Source of the DNA: Malaya genurostris
Lineage: Eukaryota; Arthropoda; Insecta; Diptera; Culicidae
Direction: 5' to 3'
DNA: 64,000 nt
Assembly: GCF_030247185.1 (NCBI RefSeq)
Contig: NC_080571.1
Span: 81,402,525-81,466,524, forward strand
Position 1 is the first letter of the stretch, and each line of letters starts with the position of its first letter. This document shows, piece after piece, positions 1 to 10,802 of this stretch. A program made the translations under genes and the position numbers. The notes below the pieces were generated by a model. The model saw only the letters and a list, made by a program, of their open reading frames with translations, was not told the origin of the DNA and searched no databases.

Positions 1-372
1 AGGTGATAGTCACTTATTACCTTACATGATTCCACCACTGGTCGTAACTATGACATTGATTGTTTATGTTAGAAACAATATCAAGTTACAGTATGGACGA
101 TATTGAGCAATTTTGCTTCATATCCAGTGATCTTTAACATAATAATGTAGAAACTATCAGGTGTACAACTTTGCTTCCGCCGTTTTCCGATAGGTGGCTG
201 TACCGGCTGAAACTGGTCAAAATACATAGATGATAATGCCTTTAAAGTGAGTATGTACAGTGCCTAACGAATTGTCATCGCCGTTTCAGTGACAGTTGTT
301 CTTGCTTTCGTATTATTCACGCTCGAAAATGTCTATTTATGTGCCCAAATCTCGCCATTTGCGGGAAGTTTT
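1..372. other. No recognisable feature
   Basis: AT-rich sequence without a supported gene. The reading frame that enters the following mariner fragment opens at 289, but its first 30 or so residues do not resemble a mariner N-terminus. Confidence 0.4.
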
Positions 373-560
373 ACTTTTCTGTTACAATTCGAAAAAAATG
401 CAGCTGAAGCGCAACGAATGCTCTCAGAAACTTACGGTGATGCTGCTCTGAGTGGAAGAACTTGTCGGGAGTGGTTTCAACGTTTTAAAAATGGTGATTT
501 CGATGTCGAAGACAATTATGGTGGTGGAAGAGAAAAAACATTCCACGGAAAGACCGAAAG
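373..560 (+). pseudogene. Mariner transposase N-terminal remnant
   Basis: The translation from about 379 shows the paired HTH start of a mariner (Tc1/mariner superfamily) transposase: FEKNAAEAQRMLSETYG, then REWFQRFKNGDFDVED. This matches the family pattern of an LLxxF start, a YG-A-S loop and a WFxRFKxGDxDxED block. It stops matching shortly after the block at about 545 and resumes at about 1628, so an insertion lies between. The intact protein would cut and paste DNA at TA sites; here it is clearly dead. Identification as mariner is firm, the exact break is approximate. Confidence 0.75.
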
Positions 561-1620
561 ACCGAAATTTTTGCGAAAAAATTAGTTGATTTTCTGATTT
601 TAGTTAGTTATTTTTTGGGACAACTAAAAAAATCTTACTTTTGCTAATTTAGATTTTTAATTCTAATTCCCTTAATAATAAAATATTTGTTGAAATGGCT
701 ACTTTTTTAGTTAAATTCATCAATTAAACGTGCTGTCATTTCTTAGCAAGGCATACTTCATTTCCATTTAACTATTCTTTTAGTTGAATTAGAGAAACAA
801 AACATTGTTTTCAACCAACATATATGGTTGAATTGGTTTATGCAACTTGCAGCTGTATGGCACACTGTCGCCGAAAAAACGTTAACACCGTAATGGCTAC
901 TAGCCACTAGATGGCACACTACTACCGAAAAAATTTTCAGTCGCAGTAGTCTTTTCTATATTGGCAGGTATAAAATACGATGTTGTATTGGAGAAAAAGA
1001 CATAAGCGAAACATAAACTTCTTTTTGAAAACTTTTCTTCTAAATCGCTGTTTTCTTCATTCGACTTCGCGAAATCGACTCTCTCACTGAAAACTTTGAG
1101 CACTCGGAAAATAAAAACCGAATACAAGTAGTACACCGGACGGCGTGGCCCGGAAGGGCATTTGACATATACAATTAGAGTGCGACATTCGAAACTCACT
1201 TCACTGCTCCGCGTAAAAACATTATTACGCACAATCGCTTCAAATGCGCACAAATTTAGCTTTTAATGGATTGTTTTGCTTTGACACTTCTCATGAGTTT
1301 TTGGCTAATAAACTTGTTAATAAAACCAATTTCATTCTTGTTTTCTTTGTGCTGTCCTTCAGTAATGATGCTGACAGATAAATAGAAATAAATTTTCTGA
1401 TTTTAATAACAAAATTAGTTGTCAATGAGAATTTCGTGTTTGATTGAAATAGTGCTGGTTTGTGTCCAGGATATTCGCCAACTAAACTCATTCTCTAACA
1501 ATAAGAGTTTTTTTCTCACCAAAGTAAATTCTCAATTTTAACTAATTTTATAGTTATTTTGGAAATTTTGTTGTTGAAATCAACTAATTCAAAAACAGTA
1601 ATATGAATTAGGCGCAAAGC
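561..1620. repeat. AT-rich insertion splitting the mariner
   Basis: About 1.06 kb separates the two mariner parts. Both ends carry a similar short inverted motif: AATTAGTTGATTT near 587-599, and its reverse complement near 1577-1589. This suggests a MITE-like element, but the internal sequence is not clearly palindromic and no target duplication could be fixed. Short frames inside (for example antisense 900-1253) show no recognisable domain. Confidence 0.4.
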
Positions 1621-2440
1621 TAATTTCAGTCGTTCCGTGTCAAAGATGAACAATTAGAAGCATTGCTTGATGAAGATTCGTGCCAAACCCAAGAAGAGCT
1701 TGCCGAATCGTTGGTCAGCAAGTCATTTCAAAACGTCTCAAGGCCCTGGGCATGGTTCAGAAAGAAGGAAACTGGGTACCGTACGAGTTAAAACCGAGGG
1801 ACATCGAGCGCCGTCTATTTGTATGTGAGCAACTGCTTCAAAGACAAAATTGCAAAGGGTTTTTACATCGAATCGTAACCGGTGAAGAAAAGTGGGTTCG
1901 ATACGATAATCCTAAACGCAGAAAATAATGGGAAAAGTCCGGGCATGCTACTTTGTCGAAGGCAAAACCGAATATTCACTGCGCCAAGGTTATGATTTGT
2001 ATTTGGTGGGATCGGCTCGGTGTGATTTACTACGAGCTCTTAAAACCGGGTGGAACCATCACAGGAGATCGCTACCGAACGCAACTGACGCGCCTTAGTC
2101 GCGCGCTAAAAGAAAAGCGGCCACAACATCAAGAGCGGGATGACAAAGTCATCCCGCTCAATACGACAATGCTCGGCCTCACGTCGCAAAAGTGGTCAAA
2201 AAGTACCTGGAAACGCTGAAATGGGAAGTCTTATCCCACCCGCCGTACTCTTCAGATGTCGCCCCTTCTGATTTCCACCTATTCCGTTCGATGGCACACG
2301 GCCTGGTAGATCAACATTTTCAATCCTTCGAAGAGTTGGAAAAATAGATTGCTTCATGGATAGCGTCAAAAGAGGACTCCTTTTTCGAGTCGGGATCTGA
2401 AAGTTGCCGGAAAGATGGGAGAAAGTTGTCGCTAGCGGAC
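1621..2440 (+). pseudogene. Mariner transposase catalytic-region remnant
   Basis: Continuation of the transposase from 373-560, spread over several frames. Visible landmarks in order: LEALLDEDSCQTQEELAESL (second HTH), KRLKALGMVQKEGNWVPYEL, the WVPxEL-type linker, TGEEKWVRYDNPKRR, then QYDNARPH at about 2160 in another frame, HPPYSSDVAPSDF and LPERWEKVVASG. The first catalytic aspartate of the usual TGDE motif reads glutamate, while the second and third aspartates remain. At least three frame changes and a stop after the NPKRRK block make it non-functional. The C-terminal end is near 2438. Confidence 0.8.
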
Positions 2441-2449
2441 ATCGCACGA

Positions 2450-2610
2450 GAGCGAACGTCTAGCGATACAAACAGGCGCGGAACAGACAGAACACGATTT
2501 TCCGGAGGAAAAGGCGCCACCAGGAAGACCAAGATCGCGAAGCGATGGAACAGCTGTACCGCGCAAATTACACACGGGAGTTCTATGAGAAAAAGCCATC
2601 CAAAAACTAC
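2450..2610 (+). pseudogene. Scrap of non-LTR retrotransposon ORF2 (RTE-like)
   Basis: One frame reads REAMEQLYRANYTREFYEK, which resembles the linker between endonuclease and reverse transcriptase of RTE-type retrotransposons. The match is short and follows directly on the mariner remnant. No other domain is visible, so this is a tentative family call. Confidence 0.4.
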
Positions 2611-2684
2611 CTGGAGTTCAGGTCTTAAGAATAAGGGCAATAACGAACTTTTCGTTCTCAGTCCATATTAGTGTTACCACATGC

Positions 2685-3010
2685 GAGAAAAGATCAAAAT
2701 ACCCAAGTAAGCAGTATATAGCCCCACGATTATGAGCAGCATTCAAAAACTATACATAGAGTGTTAAATGTTCGTATAGATCTTAAGATCTGTTTTCACT
2801 GAAATTCTTGGCCGACTGCGAATGTTCCGAGAAAAGGTCAAAATACACAAGTAAGCAGTATGTAGCTCTACGACTATGAGCAGCATTCAAAAACTATACA
2901 TAGAGTGTCGAATGCTCGTATAGATCTTAAGACCTGTATTCACTGAAGTTCTTAGACGACTGGGAAGCTTTGAAGAGACACATAAGCAATGTGTAGCTCT
3001 AAAAGTATGA
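2685..3010. repeat. Tandem repeat, 144-bp period
   Basis: A unit beginning GAGAAAAG at 2685 recurs at 2829 (period 144) with close identity through the stretch CAGCATTCAAAAACTATAC. A third, degraded copy follows near 2973 (AAGCAATGTGTAGCTCTA). About 2.3 copies in all. No coding capacity. Confidence 0.85.
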
Positions 3011-3795
3011 ACCACAAACAAAAAATGTATTAGCCGTTGTAGTTCTTGCTGTGACACAGTGTAGTCCCTAAGGGCAATACTCCAAGTAGTTCTTGGATCG
3101 TGGAACATCTCTTAAGCATCTCAATAGTCTCAAAACATACTCAGAAGGTTATCAGGCGCTAAAGCATCGGACGTAGTAGGATTGTTCATGTTATTTACAC
3201 TAAAATCAAATGAAATTTGAAAAAACCTTTTTTCACGCGAAAATCTTGAAATAACACGATGTTTTATTTAATCTACGCGAAATTTAATTTACGCACCCCC
3301 GGCTCTGCGCGTAAATTGAGGTTCCAGTGTAGATGTTTTGTTCTGTTATGGCTATTCAAAAGAGACGGCATATCTCATTCTAACTAATAGTTTTTCCTAT
3401 ATGAGAATAATATTGAAGCTGAGTTGATTAGGAGAGCAGTTGTCCTAATGTAAACAATAATTATGAATACTAATTACGAAAATGTAATTTTCAAGTGTAT
3501 TCAGTACAGTAAAAATTTGCGGTAATTGAAGGGTGTAAATTTATTTAAAGGAACACTTGGTTGGAACTACTTGAAATAGGCGAACTACCCTAAACCTGTA
3601 GGAACCGGTCAGTAGCAGAAGAAGTTAGCCGCTCCCGATCGTTCCACTCATCATAAACAACCCGCTCAAGATGGTGATCTACATCAAAATTTATAGTACA
3701 CCCATCTGCCGTTCGATTCGCATACGGGGCTGCTCGCACTGCTGAACTGGTGAAGTGAAGTAAGAACTAATAACTACTAATTTAAATTAATTTAG
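3011..3795. other. Non-coding stretch
   Basis: No supported gene. From about 3200 to 3335 there is a dispersed-repeat-like segment containing GTAAATTGAGGTTCCAG, which looks like a transposon terminus, but no partner end was found. A short frame starts at ATG 3672 and could be an upstream exon of the candidate below; it lacks a hydrophobic signal and is not convincing. Confidence 0.4.
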
Positions 3796-3934
3796 TTGTT
3801 TGCCATGCCGGGTGGAAGACAACGATACTTGTCTGGGCGATGGTATTTATTGCGTTACTTCCAGTTCATGTAAGATGTACACGGACAATGCTGGATTCGG
3901 TTATGAATATGTTTTGAACCTTCTGGAATGCTAA
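3796..3934 (+). CDS. Candidate terminal exon of a small cysteine-rich protein
   Basis: A splice-acceptor-like AT-rich tract ending TTTAG at 3795 is followed by an open frame (phase: the first base completes a split codon) that ends at TAA 3932-3934. The roughly 45 residues contain six cysteines with the spacing of a compact secreted domain (for example TCLGDGIYC and SSSCKMY) and end LLEC. The upstream exon could not be identified, so secretion is an inference. It may instead be a chance frame or a relic. No family is assigned. Confidence 0.25.
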
Positions 3935-5036
3935 CTGCTGTCCATATAAATTAATCCTGTAAGTTTGTATTTGCATTCAATATTTGTACTATTTAGCTTA
4001 ATATTGCATTAAGCTAACGAACGTTCGATTTTCAATCTCTTCAAGAAGTATCCACTATTTGAGAGTCGGGGCTACCTCCTTTCATTTGAACAAGTTGTTC
4101 AAAATGAAAATAATATCACATCAAGCACTACTGAATTAATCCACTTGTTTTGCTAAGCGAATATGACATTATGGAGTAAGACAATCTAACAAATTTTCTC
4201 GGAACCGCCGTGTTCGCTGGTAGCCAAATTGTTCAATTCAGAAGCATAAAGAAGCCGATTGTTTATATGAGTGATGGGAAGTGCTATTTTTAGGATGGCC
4301 GCTTTTCAAGCATCAAATCTCTGAACGTTACAAAAACGAACCGAACCGAGTGGGATAGCATTATGTTGACTACGGATTTGCTTGCAGACACTGTAGCTTT
4401 CAGTGTACACCTTGAGCTATGAGAAATGCGAAATTGCTTTAGTGCGTATCAAGTTTTTGTTGACAGTTTATGTTTATATTCTACAGCAACAACAATAACA
4501 ACAGCGAATTATGTGTGCAAATTGCTATGATTAGGTGCCATTCTGAGCAAACAACTCGGTACACGGAACTTCTAGTTCTTCAGACAAATAATATTCAAGA
4601 GATGACCGAAACGACATTCTGAACAACTTTATGTTACTCGCATGACTGGAGAAAAAAATCCTCAGCACAAAAAAAAAAGAATAGTCCACAAAAGTGATCT
4701 TTTCATACCATCCATGCACTCATGCATACAGTCAGGCTAGTCAGAAAGCGAGAAGCTGTCACTGTCAGCGAAGAGTACACAAAGTTGCGCTATCTCTGTT
4801 TCTTTGTGAAGTCCGAGTTCTGACGCCTTGGAAGATACTATTTATAGCAATCTTATGCTTGTTGCATAAACATGCTCCCACTGTGCAACTACGACTTGGG
4901 AAAACTAGAGGAAAATGCATTCCGAAACGAGTGTTTTTCTTTCGTAACGTCGGAATAATCGAAATAAAAAGAGTTCATCTTTTACTATTCTAAAACGTCG
5001 GTCTTTGCCATTTTAGCTATAGATCGATTTACGACA
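3935..5036. other. Non-coding stretch, nothing recognised
   Basis: About 1.1 kb of AT-rich DNA. The longest frames (4531-4719 antisense and 4694-4993) have no domain-like composition and are judged chance frames. Confidence 0.4.
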
Positions 5037-5290
5037 AAAAGCGGCCAGAAATTGTAGCGATATACATTGAAAACAATCGTTCAAATGGAGAAACTGTGCG
5101 TGCCTATCTTAAAAAATATGGGAGACATTCTGAGGTTTCCGCCAAGCCAGTGCTTTTTGAAGATTAAGGTGTATGTCAGCAAACCGAAAAACATTGAAGA
5201 ACTAAAAGGTAAAATAAATGCGGGAATTACAGCTATTACGTCCGAAATATTGTCAAATGGTATGTAAAATGTCCAAAATAAACGTTGGAG
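5037..5290 (+). pseudogene. Internally deleted IS630/Tc1-like transposase
   Basis: From 5032 one frame gives KKRPEIVAIYIENNRSNGET then VRAYLKKYGRHSE, the N-terminal HTH of insect IS630/Tc1-like transposases. After a stop at about 5166 a second frame gives VYVSKPKNIEELKGKI then NAGITAITSEIL, followed by NVQ and RLE-like residues, which is the extreme C-terminal tail of the same family. The whole DDE catalytic core is missing between them. The join is therefore an internal deletion, as in non-autonomous derivatives. A related, less deleted copy of the C-terminal half lies on the minus strand at 57985-58300. Confidence 0.65.
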
Positions 5291-6370
5291 ACTGACATTT
5301 GATCGATACTGTATTCTGAGCGAATTGTCAATAAATGACATTGCATACCTTAAAAAATCTTTCAAAATTGACTGCAAAATAGCGCAATTATTAAATATTG
5401 AAACAAGTCCTGTCTACTTGGCCGTACCCTGTAGTAGTATAAATGTCGCTTTCCAATTTGATCCTACTTCCAGAGATCGACGTAGAGAAAAGTGGTAGAT
5501 TTTGTCAACGAAATAAACATAACAAAAAGTCTGGCACCGCTTGCATTTATATTCGTGTGCCAAAGACTTTTGGAATATTCGGGTTTGTATGCTTGCACGG
5601 AGAATCCGCAGATAACAAAATTACAATATTGCCATTGTTGTTTCACACCCTGTTGGTTTCAACTAAAATGCTGTTCATTTAACTATCATATCTGTTGATT
5701 TGGCATAACCATTCATGTAAACGAAATTGCTGTATTTAAAAGCTGTCACTTGGCGGAGAACGAAGACAGCAAAACGCAGAACAAAAATCCTCTTTATTTC
5801 ACCAGAAACGTTTTATATTGAAAATTTTGAATGGCAAATGAATGTCACTTGTGTCAGTTACGTAGTTACGTGCCGTTTCATGTAAGTGAAAGTATGCAGA
5901 AGAATATAAAAGTGAATTGTAAAACAAGTTTTCCATGTATTAAATAGATATTCTTACAATATAAATGTTTTATTTTAACGGACAGTGCATTTCAATGTTA
6001 CTAAAAACGCTTAACACTTTTGCTGCTAAAGTGAAGTAGTACTATTTGTATTTTCTTGAAAGTGCATCGGTAGCATTAGGCTTATCAGCAACAAAGCGGA
6101 AAACGGAATCAACAAAGCCAGCAAGCTGTAAGTGGAGGACAAATTTCTTAATGCCCTGTGAACATTTTGCTGGTGAATTCCCTCTTTGAAATTTTAATCT
6201 TTTGTTGCATTTCAATATCATATCACCACAAACTAACAAACTAGAAAAATTTATCAGACAGTTTCATAGGATTTGTATCTGGTTTTGACCATCGTTCGTG
6301 AAAAAAATTCGAATGAAATTGGTAAAGGCAATGGAACTACAAGACCTTTCATTTGAATCTTAGTTTGTGA
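5291..6370. other. Non-coding stretch, nothing recognised
   Basis: AT-rich sequence with short overlapping frames on both strands (5443-5698) but no domain, no splice context and no repeat structure that could be resolved. Confidence 0.4.
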
Positions 6371-6775
<405 letters not shown>

Positions 6776-6928
6776 ATTGCAATTGGCGTTTTAAGTTCAA
6801 ATAACTGAATAATTGGTTAAAAAAAACTGAGACATTTTTTCCTTTCATGCGAGCAACTTGGCCAGGATTGTGTCATTGATCACTTGCACGAGTGACACCT
6901 CATTGAAACGTATAATGTACCGCTTAAG

Positions 6929-7228
6929 GTGTATGTCATTGCTAAACTATAACTTTTAATTCACGCCTTTTTTTAGAACGGCCAATATGCCATCCATCAA
7001 CATTCACTTTAAAGAGTAATTTCGAATGACTCGGCACTCGCTGAGAGTAAGTCATAATAGTAAACGGCAGAGAAAAGTTTTCTCTTTCGTCTGGTGTTAA
7101 ATTTAATACTCTATCTTTCATAGCTCGCTTGCAATTTCTTTCGAAAGTGGAAGTTGACAGGTGGCATATTGGCCGTTCTAAAAAAAAAACGCGTGAATTA
7201 CTCGTTTGTGGTGCGTGTCATGGCTAAA
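6929..7228. repeat. MITE with inverted ends
   Basis: A block AGAACGGCCAATATGCCA near 6976-6993 is inverted near 7160-7178, and the outer flanks AATTCACGC plus a T-run are inverted too. The outermost arms (TATGTCATTGCTAAAC against the inverse of GTGTCATGGCTAAATC) extend the match to about 6929 and 7228. No target duplication was settled. Non-coding. Confidence 0.7.
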
Positions 7229-8400
7229 TCAGTGCTGTCAACTGTTTTTTTTTTCCAAAAATCTGTATAAGGGGGAAAAATTTATCTGTACAATATCTTT
7301 TTCGAAAAATCATTTAGTGATTTAGTGCAGAAACTGATTTTTCGACCAAAAAAAAAGGTCGCTCGACCTGGTTTACCCCTATGGAATCCAACACAAAAAC
7401 TGAAAATCAGTATTTACCTGTATGAAAATTGAAATATCGGTATTTTGAGAGAGCATATCTGTATTCCTGTATCGAGTCCAAAAAGTACGGGTGTGTAATG
7501 TCAGAGACATAACTGGATGTCGTGAATACGAAAACAACTGAAATGTTCCTTAACACTTCCGAATATCAATTAGTTGATCAATTGTATGAATTATGCAAGC
7601 ATTCCCCTTTTCCACATTTTTCTCAAAAACAGAAGGCTTCACTTGATCTCGATTACTGTGAATTTCACACAGAGAAAAGTGCAAAAATCTAACCAAACTG
7701 TTCTAGATTTGCACTAAACTGAGGATATTTCCTTTCGATTTGCGAACAACAAATCCTAATAGTTCTTTAGAAAACTTTTAGAGCCATTAGAACGGCTGAT
7801 TTTGTGTAATGCTCTCCACCGTTGCTTTTTCGCCAATGCAAATGACTGGCAGCTGTGACGTAATCGCTCTTGTCGGAAGCGAAACTAACTTTGCAAACGA
7901 CACAAAATACATCTGCTCGCAGTGGCAGTGATCCAATTTTTCTTGAGAGGCTTGTTTTTACCTGATTTCGTTTGTAGCTTTTTCACTAATGGGCGGTCCT
8001 AACGGCTATAAAAATAGCAGCATATTGAATTTAATTTCGATATTTCATTTCGGATTTGCGTTTCATTGAAAGAAACTATCAGGATGCTCTACGGGATTCA
8101 TTCCTGCCTTTCAGAAGGGCCAAATTGTGGAACTCACTACGATATCAAACACTATTCGGAACATTTTCTAGAACGATTTGTTGTACAGCAGCAGATATTT
8201 TGTTCTCTTCCTCAGAACGCGTTCTGATTGGCTGGTGTTGACATGGGTCAAATGAGACAGGGTTTTCAAAAGTGTTCTATTTAAATACTTCAATGCTTTT
8301 TCTTTACACGCTTAAATTGAAAAATTTCGATTCTATTGGTAGTTAGATTATATAAATCCTTTCACAAATCACTGAGCTATGAGCTTTAAAAATACGAGAA
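7229..8400. other. Mixed repeat-derived DNA
   Basis: No gene. The piece at about 7480-7600 (TAATGTCAGAGACATAACTGG) matches the arms of the MITE at 14271-14821 and a piece at 19250-19390. The piece at about 8050-8240 (CAGAAGGGCCAAATTGTGGAA) is repeated in inverse orientation at 16440-16640. The short frame 8056-8241 lies on this repeat and is not taken as a gene. Confidence 0.6.
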
Positions 8401-8660
8401 AGGCAAACGCGCCTTATGAATTATCTTCTTTGATACTCGTTTATACCAAACATTTCAGAAAAGTTTAATTTTGAATTATTTGAGATTATGTCACACAACT
8501 GAATATTTTATCATAAAATTGTGATCATATTTCCGAAGGCATGTAGCAAAAATTATGTTGATTCGTTAGATACAACAAGAGATACTCACGATCAAAAACT
8601 TATCACTCTCTCAGAGGGTAAATTTTGAAAAGGCACCCCACAGTAAAGTAAGTCGTATTC
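8401..8660 (-). repeat. Repeat family A, copy 1
   Basis: About 260 bp containing the inverse of TCGTTAGATACAACAAGAGA and of GATCAAAAACTTATCACTCT. The same sequence appears in opposite orientation at 9926-10012 plus 13595-13720 (split by a jockey element) and at 14860-15090. No coding content; probably an ancient MITE. Confidence 0.75.
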
Positions 8661-9322
8661 ACGACAAAATCGGTGTAAATACCGAGAAATCGGTATAGTT
8701 GGCAGCGCTGTGCTAAACTGCTAGCATGATACATCAAAAATGACAGTTCAATTAAAACAACAAGCGATTAGTTGTACCAAATTTTAACCAATCAAATTCA
8801 GAAAAACAACTAACTAACAGCTGGCTTTTCTGTGTAAAGTATCAAACTTGTTACCAAAAATTAAGTGTACCTATCAGTTTTACTCCAATTCGGTGAGAAT
8901 ACAGCCTAAGTCATTTGTAAATTATTTCACGTTTCTTTCAAATATCATATACTCACTATTTGGTATCAAAACTCCCCACTGCTAGTGAACAGCGGGCCAC
9001 AAGGCAATAGTAAACAAGCAGATGGGAATCGCTTTTGGTAGTTCAATTGGAATCATAACAACGTCTCCGTTGATCTCCGTTGGTTATAGGATCACTACTT
9101 TTATTGAAAATAAACACTGACTGCGTCTGATCAATTTCAAGGCACCCTCGATTTTCAGTGTAAACAAAACATGGATTCGAATACTATTATTGTTTCGAAT
9201 CCGCTTCGAATGATCAATCAAGGCGATGCCTCTCAAGGTTTATACTGTGCTCAGTATATTAATGAATATAATATTATTGTCATTTTTGCATTACGGACAG
9301 TACATATATTAAATTATTAGAA
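8661..9322. other. Non-coding stretch, nothing recognised
   Basis: No supported gene or repeat boundary was found here. Confidence 0.4.
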
Positions 9323-9475
9323 GGGGACGGGTATAGCATAATGGGTAAGTCGATACATGTCACGAGATCTACCTGGGTTCAATTCCCAACCCCGCACATT
9401 GAGTCAGAGAGTTTTTCTGGCCCAGAGAGGCGAATGACCTTCAGGTTAAACCCTCGATAATCGAAACAAAAAAAT
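9323..9475 (+). repeat. tRNA-derived SINE (Feilai-like)
   Basis: The segment starts GGGGACGGGTATAGCATAA, with a pol III A-box-like TATAGCATAATGGGTAAG, followed about 35 bp later by a B-box-like GGGTTCAATTCCC. A body with TTTTTCTGGCCCAGAGAGGCG and an A-rich end at 9468-9475 follows. This is the usual order of a tRNA-related SINE such as the mosquito Feilai family (established knowledge). The tRNA-like part does not fold as a clean cloverleaf and lacks an obvious anticodon arm, so it is not called as a functional tRNA. Confidence 0.75.
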
Positions 9476-9925
9476 ACTAGAACATTCCTGAGCCGTTGAT
9501 AGAAAATTAACAGTTGTTGAAAAATTGTTAACATTCAAAACCCAACCTCCGCACTGAACCTTTATGCCAAATTGAAATTAAAATACACACATTTTTTTTA
9601 AAGAATACCTCAAAATAACTTTAAAAATTTTCTCTCCTTCCTCTTCGAGCATTCATATTGAGCAAAGGCTGATTACAAGTGACCACCACTATACGAACGA
9701 CTGGAAGAAAAAATCCGATTAATGCAATTTAGTTTGGACAATCCATTAAAGTATTTTTATGCATAAATTGGATAAAAACATTGAGAACAAAAATCGGTCA
9801 CGGGCTTTGCAATGCGAGAATTTTTTGAAATCATCTTTTAGTGAAGAACTGGACATAAAAAAACTTTGAATGCAAGAACCATATAAAAACATTTGTCTTT
9901 GAAGAATCGGTTATCTTTTGATGTT
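9476..9925. other. Non-coding stretch, nothing recognised
   Basis: AT-rich sequence between the SINE and the repeat-family-A copy; no open frame of note. Confidence 0.4.
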
Positions 9926-10012
9926 AATACGCCTTACTTTACTACGGTGCCCCTTTTCATAACTTACCCTCTGAGAGAGTGATAAGTTTTTGATCGTAAA
10001 TATCTCGAATTG
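9926..10012 (+). repeat. Repeat family A, copy 2, left part
   Basis: CTTACTTTACTACGGTGCCC followed by CTGAGAGAGTGATAAGTTTT matches copy 3 at 14860. The match stops at the jockey insertion and resumes at 13595, which shows that the jockey element inserted into an existing family A copy. Confidence 0.8.
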
Positions 10013-10027
10013 AACTAAACGCAACAA
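10013..10027. repeat. Target-site duplication of jockey copy 2 (left)
   Basis: AACTAAACGCAACAA, identical to 13580-13594. The T-run that follows at 10028 is the element poly(A) tail read on the opposite strand. Confidence 0.9.
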
Positions 10028-10278
10028 TTTTTTTTTAATAACTATTTATTGGAATATGAGTTAAAATTAAATTATTAAGATTTAAATTGGGTGTTCAGCC
10101 ACAAGTGGTGACTTTTCAGCCCTATTATACATATGATTTGGTTGTTACCATGAGGACATCCTTCCGCAATTCTGAGATTTTTGTGTAGGGAAAATTCTAA
10201 ACCTACTTGTATTGTGTAATGGGGAAAAGGAACTTATATACTAACTTACTAACTAATACAGAGAGCGAATCGATTCAA

Positions 10279-10644
10279 TTGAAGATTGCATCGATTTTTG
10301 TCGGAATCTGCTTATAATATTATGTGACATTACATCTAATGGTTCTATAGGGTAATGTCACATAATATTATAAGCAGATTCCGACAAAAATCGATGCAAT
10401 CTTCAACTCATTTGTACTAAACCAGGGAGGACGCTTCAAAATCATTTTTAGAATTTTATTCTGAATCCTTTGAGGCGTTTTTTTTCAACAACTCACAAAT
10501 ATAGAACCATTAGATGTAATGTCACATAATATTATAAGCAGATTCCGACAAAAATCGATGCAATCTTCAACTCATTTGTACTAAACCAGGGAGGACGCTT
10601 CAAAATCATTTTTAGAATTTTATTCTGAATCCTTTGAGGCGTTT
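10279..10644. repeat. Hairpin plus direct duplication inside jockey copy 2
   Basis: Arms 10279-10333 and 10352-10406 are perfect 55-bp reverse complements with an 18-bp loop. The right arm is joined to ORF2-end sequence in the opposite sense (CTCATTTGTACTAAACCAGG), and this whole chimeric unit recurs 164 bp later (GTAATGTCAC at 10352 and 10516). In the fuller copy (24280-24440) the same bases are collinear and single, so the arrangement is specific to this copy. Confidence 0.95.
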
Positions 10645-10645
10645 T

Positions 10646-10764
10646 ACCTATTTTTATATATATAAAAATAGGTATAGAATTCGCTCAAACTTTCGAAAAT
10701 TTTTCCGAGGCCCGGAGGGCCGAATGACATATACCAATCGATTCAGCTCGACGAACTGAGCAAA

Positions 10765-10802
<38 letters not shown>

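Noticed and set aside
2685..3010. CRISPR-like array
   Set aside because: The unit is a 144-bp tandem duplication without spacers, and the genome is eukaryotic.
9323..9400. Possible functional tRNA gene
   Set aside because: A- and B-box-like words are present, but no clean cloverleaf or anticodon arm could be drawn and the segment continues into a SINE body with an A-rich end.
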